Shown here in pieces: positions 5,308-6,965 of a DNA stretch of 6,965 nucleotides (positions are counted from its first letter, which is position 1; each line of letters begins with the position of its first letter). A model generated the notes under the pieces. It ran no database searches. It saw only the letters and a list, made by a program, of their open reading frames with translations, and was not told the origin of the DNA. This stretch comes from DASTDY01 sp035478375 (GTDB lineage: Bacteria; Patescibacteriota; Saccharimonadia; Saccharimonadales; EFPC-124): assembly GCA_035478375.1 (NCBI GenBank), contig DATIJQ010000017.1:1-6965 (forward strand), given 5' to 3'. The position numbers were made by a program, and so were the translations under genes.

Positions 5308-5721
5308 TTAAGCGACTTCGACTGTTGCGCCAGCTTCTTCCAAAGCTTTTTTGGCGGCGTCGGCTTCGTCTTTGCTGACCTTTTCTTTGATTGGGCTTGG
5401 TACGTTGTCGACCAAACCTTTCGCTTCGCCAAGACCCAAGCCGGTAAGTTCTTTAACGGCTTTGATGACGGCAACTTTTTGGCTGCCGGCGTCTTTAAGG
5501 GTAACGGTGAATTCAGTTTTTTCGTCAGCAGCGGCACCGGCACCAGCGTCGGCTGGAGCAGCAGCAACGGCTACGGCTGGAGCAGCAGCGCTAACGCCCC
5601 AGTATTCCTCGAGGAATTTTACAAACTTGCTGATTTCGAGTGCGCTCATTTTGTCGAGTTCGGCAACGAGTTTTTCAAACTCTTTTGGGGTCTCGACAGT
5701 TTTCTTTTCTTCTTCTGCCAT
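5308..5721 (-). CDS. rplL: 50S ribosomal protein L7/L12, 137 aa
   Basis: This is the flexible stalk protein of the large ribosomal subunit. It binds as dimers to L10 and recruits translation GTPases. Three parts are clear: an N-terminal dimerisation helix pair (about 12-44, EFEKLVAELDKMSALEISKF), an Ala/Pro-rich hinge (about 44-68), and the C-terminal factor-binding domain (69-137) with QKVAVIKAVKELTGLGL and GEAKGLVDNVP. It is somewhat longer than the usual 120-125 residues because of an acidic start, MAEEEKKTVE. ATG 5721 has AAGGAG (complement of 5728-5733) 6 nt upstream. It follows rplJ by 36 nt in the same unit and ends at its own terminator. The strong ribosome-binding site fits the need for several copies of L7/L12 per L10. 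Confidence 0.98.
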   Translation of the reverse strand: MAEEEKKTVETPKEFEKLVAELDKMSALEISKFVKFLEEYWGVSAAAPAVAVAAAPADAGAGAAADEKTEFTVTLKDAGSQKVAVIKAVKELTGLGLGEAKGLVDNVPSPIKEKVSKDEADAAKKALEEAGATVEVA

Positions 5722-5757
5722 GATGTTCTCCTTAAAATTGATGGGCGTGTGCCCTAA

Positions 5758-6291
5758 TTAACTTTCCAAAGCTTCTGCGCGTGCGTTTAAAACGTTTAAC
5801 ACGCCACGGACGTTGCCGGCCAGTACATTGACGAAGCCTGACAGTGGTGCGGCAATAGTGCCAACCAAAATACCGCGGAGTTGATCCTTGGTAGGAAGGC
5901 TTGCAAGTGCCTTAATGTCAGCTTCGGCGAGCACGGTGCCAGTAGCGTCGATGCCGCCCAAAAGTTTGAGCGCGGTGTGCGTTTTAGCAAAGGTGGCAAG
6001 CACCTGAGCTGGCGTAACTTCGTCGCTGTCGCTTAAAGCGTACAGTAATTGACCTTGCAGCATGCTGGCGTCGGCGTTTTTGAGCTGGTCGGTTTGGCCA
6101 AGCGCAACACGCACTAAGCGGTTTTTGACCACTTTAATGGTGACGCCAGCCTCGCGTGCAGCGCGGCGTAAGCTTTGGAGTTCTTTTACAGTTAAACCCT
6201 GGTAGGCGGCAAAGGCGGTTAACTTAGCGGTGCTAAGCAATTCGGCTAGTTCGGCTACCTGAGTTTCTTTTGTTTGGCGGGTGATTGCCAT
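5758..6291 (-). CDS. rplJ: 50S ribosomal protein L10, 177 aa
   Basis: L10 anchors the L7/L12 dimers to 23S rRNA at the stalk base, and in many bacteria also binds its own mRNA leader. The family pattern is clear: YQGLTVKELQSLRRAAREAG (30-49), the conserved VVKNRLVRVAL (54-64) in the rRNA-binding domain, the LPTKDQLRGILVGTIAAPL segment (132-150), and a C-terminal helix (about 151-175, FVNVLAGNVRGVLNVLNARAE) that carries the L12 dimers. The length is normal. ATG 6291 has AAAGGAG (complement of 6300-6306) 8 nt upstream. It is the first gene of a two-gene operon with rplL. No L11 or L1 genes lie upstream here, only a structured leader. Control by the attenuator at 6505-6630 is strongly suggested. 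Confidence 0.98.
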   Translation of the reverse strand: MAITRQTKETQVAELAELLSTAKLTAFAAYQGLTVKELQSLRRAAREAGVTIKVVKNRLVRVALGQTDQLKNADASMLQGQLLYALSDSDEVTPAQVLATFAKTHTALKLLGGIDATGTVLAEADIKALASLPTKDQLRGILVGTIAAPLSGFVNVLAGNVRGVLNVLNARAEALES

Positions 6292-6320
6292 AAAAGTAAC
6301 TCCTTTAATTTACAGAGGAT

Positions 6321-6452
6321 GAATTTTGCAATTTTGGTTGGAAGGGGTCCTGTCATTCGGTCCGCCCCACAAAATTTTTCTGGGTACAGAAAACATTTTG
6401 CGGGAGCTGCCCCGCCGAATGCCACCCCTTTTTATCTAAAATTGCAAAATTC
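6321..6452 (-). ncRNA. 132-nt near-palindromic leader element before rplJ
   Basis: Terminal arms GAATTTTGCAATTTT (6321-6335) and its exact inverse (6438-6452) form a 15-bp stem. Inside, 6342-6348 pairs with 6424-6430 and 6354-6360 with 6415-6421. Further in, 6366-6375 pairs with 6395-6404 (one G-U on the minus strand), and 6376-6382 with 6387-6393 around a 4-nt loop. That is about 46 bp in a single long arm, ending 14 nt before the rplJ Shine-Dalgarno. It is not the L10 attenuator, which lies further upstream. It may be an RNase III-type processing site, a second control element, or a small inserted repeat. I know of no named RNA family for it. Confidence 0.7.
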
Positions 6453-6458
6453 GCTCTT

Positions 6459-6487
6459 ATTTTATCGGCCAGATTGTTAAATTGCAG
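6459..6487 (-). promoter_or_regulatory. Possible second rplJ promoter
   Basis: CTGCAA (complement of 6482-6487), a 17-nt spacer and TAAAAT (complement of 6459-6464). The -35 is weak, the -10 good. Its start would fall at 6452-6453, the foot of the 132-nt hairpin and past the attenuator. Confidence 0.35.
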
Positions 6488-6504
6488 TTTGAGAACTTAG
6501 ACAC

Positions 6505-6543
6505 AAAAAAGAGTCTTTAGTTCTCGCACTACCAAAGACTCTT
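6505..6543 (-). terminator. Attenuator terminator in the rplJ leader
   Basis: AAGAGTCTTT (6509-6518) and AAAGACTCTT (6534-6543) pair perfectly over 10 bp with a 15-nt loop, and the minus-strand read ends in six T (complement of 6505-6510). It lies more than 200 nt before rplJ, so it must be conditional. Confidence 0.85.
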
Positions 6544-6630
6544 GACGGATAGAAACACAAATTTTTATGTCATTTTCCTCGGTAGCATGCTTAAGTTCTT
6601 GCGAACAGCTACTGTCTCTGGCAATGTTCA
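6505..6630 (-). promoter_or_regulatory. L10 leader: ribosomal-protein transcription attenuator
   Basis: On the minus strand the RNA has the hallmark pieces of the L10 leader: AGAGACAGTAGC, then CTACCGAGG (complement of 6577-6585). P1 is AGAGACA/TGTTTCT (6613-6619 with 6551-6557, one wobble). Inside it GTAGC/GCTAC (6608-6612 with 6582-6586) closes an arm containing GTTC-GCAA-GAAC (6595-6606), a GNRA tetraloop. The 5' segment 6614-6626 can instead pair over 13 bp with 6527-6539, which is the 5' arm and loop of the terminator, giving an antiterminator. In Bacillus-type L10 leaders, L10 with L12 bound stabilises the P1 fold, so the terminator forms and the operon is shut down. The match of helices to that scheme is what I see. 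The ligand is inferred. Confidence 0.85.
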
Positions 6631-6636
6631 CCTTGC

Positions 6637-6665
6637 AGTATATAAAAGTATTGTGGGGTTGTCAA
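6637..6665 (-). promoter_or_regulatory. Main promoter of rplJ-rplL
   Basis: TTGACA (complement of 6660-6665), a 17-nt spacer and TATACT (complement of 6637-6642) form an almost perfect sigma-70-type promoter. Transcription would start near 6630, placing the antiterminator strand within the first 20 nt of RNA. Confidence 0.9.
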
Positions 6666-6680
6666 CGGTTTTGGGAGGTT

Positions 6681-6703
6681 GGCGACCGGGCGAACCGGCC
6701 GCC
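6681..6703 (-). terminator. GC-rich hairpin after the right-edge gene
   Basis: GGCGACCGG (6681-6689) and CCGGCCGCC (6695-6703) pair over 8 bp with one A-C mismatch and a 5-nt loop. It starts 6 nt after the stop codon at 6710-6712 on the minus strand and has no T-run. It probably marks the 3' end of that transcript ahead of the rplJ promoter. Confidence 0.45.
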
Positions 6704-6709
6704 GTGCCC

Positions 6710-6965
6710 TCAAGGGAGGAGCGATGCGTTGTATGCCTTCGCAGCCCTTTCGATGGCAGAGTGCCAACACATACTGTTGTACTCACTGTCGTGCGTTTGT
6801 GGGTCGAGGGTGGGTAGGTTCCTTACAAGTGTCTCGACGTGCCCCACCACCAAGCTGTTTGCCCTATTGTACACGTCGCGCGGCAGGATAAGTTCCGCGC
6901 TCGCAACTCGTCGAAGCGTAGCGGCTCGGCACAGCACCGCTTCGACAAACATGCGCCAGTCGTCG
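6710..6965 (-). CDS. C-terminal end of an unidentified protein (5'-truncated by the window edge)
   Basis: The minus-strand frame is open from the window edge to a TGA at 6710-6712, giving about 84 visible residues. An internal ATG at 6952 lacks a visible ribosome-binding site, and the frame continues above it (DDWR), so the gene probably starts outside. The sequence reads as a helical soluble domain with mixed charge: VEAVLCRAATLRRVASAELI, then a middle part with VETLVRNLPTLDPQTHD, and a tail ending AAKAYNASLLP. There is no membrane segment, metal motif or known signature. A hairpin and the rplJ promoter follow, as expected at a gene end. A competing plus-strand frame (6679-6891) is rich in Arg, Cys and Trp and looks like a shadow. 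I do not recognise the family. Confidence 0.5.
   Translation of the reverse strand, partial: DDWRMFVEAVLCRAATLRRVASAELILPRDVYNRANSLVVGHVETLVRNLPTLDPQTHDSEYNSMCWHSAIERAAKAYNASLLP

Noticed and set aside
5302..5761. Open frames antisense to rplL, including a Phe/Gly-rich one
   Set aside because: They are produced by the Ala/Lys-rich codons of L7/L12 read backwards.
6321..6452. T-box riboswitch, suggested by AGGGGTGGCA in the minus-strand hairpin
   Set aside because: The T-box core (UGGNACCGCG) is not matched, the hairpin has no downstream T-run, and the gene is a ribosomal protein rather than an aminoacyl-tRNA synthetase or amino-acid gene.
6321..6452. MITE or other transposon with 15-bp terminal inverted repeats
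   Set aside because: No target-site duplication is visible at the ends, and the whole interior is also self-complementary. Not fully excluded, since a genome-wide copy search was not possible.

Overview
The window looks like chromosomal DNA from a bacterium of the Candidate Phyla Radiation (Patescibacteria), most likely Candidatus Saccharibacteria. This placement is an inference from the style of the L10 and L7/L12 proteins and from a 169-residue protein (633-1142) of a type I recall mainly from CPR genomes. No rRNA, tRNA, CRISPR array, transposase or phage gene was seen. All the well-supported larger genes lie on the minus strand, so the window reads right to left.

Right part (5248-6965, minus strand): the 3' end of an unidentified GC-rich gene (6710-6965) ends at a hairpin. 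Next comes a near-consensus promoter (6637-6665) and a leader of about 340 nt in front of rplJ (L10) and rplL (L7/L12). The first half of that leader is an L10-type ribosomal-protein attenuator. Its P1 helix, a 13-bp antiterminator and an intrinsic terminator can all be drawn and exclude one another. The second half holds a 132-nt, almost fully self-complementary hairpin, with a possible second promoter placed so that transcription would begin at its foot. A terminator follows rplL.

Middle (2565-4945, minus strand): after about 300 nt without a convincing gene there is a promoter, a structured 125-nt leader and a two-gene unit. The first gene encodes a membrane-anchored protein with a cysteine-bearing outer region and a TPM-like (YgcG/TLP18.3) domain. 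The second encodes a LemA-like membrane protein. The TPM and LemA families are often found side by side. The pair looks more GC-rich than its neighbours and ends in a 15-bp hairpin.

Left part (1-2549): an M20 zinc peptidase and the 169-residue CPR protein, each with its own minus-strand promoter. Between them lie a perfect DnaA-box sequence and an 18-bp palindrome. At the left edge two small plus-strand genes appear: the C-terminal end of an unidentified protein with a short in-frame repeat (2-280), and a complete 46-residue acidic protein with a strong ribosome-binding site (405-545). The plus-strand 46-aa gene and the minus-strand 169-aa gene converge on hairpins at 557-630.

Functionally this is a ribosomal stalk operon with autoregulation, next to a cell-surface TPM/LemA module, a hydrolase and lineage-specific small proteins. 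The best-supported unusual signals are the two-part rplJ leader, the cysteine-containing TPM/LemA pair and the DnaA box at a promoter.
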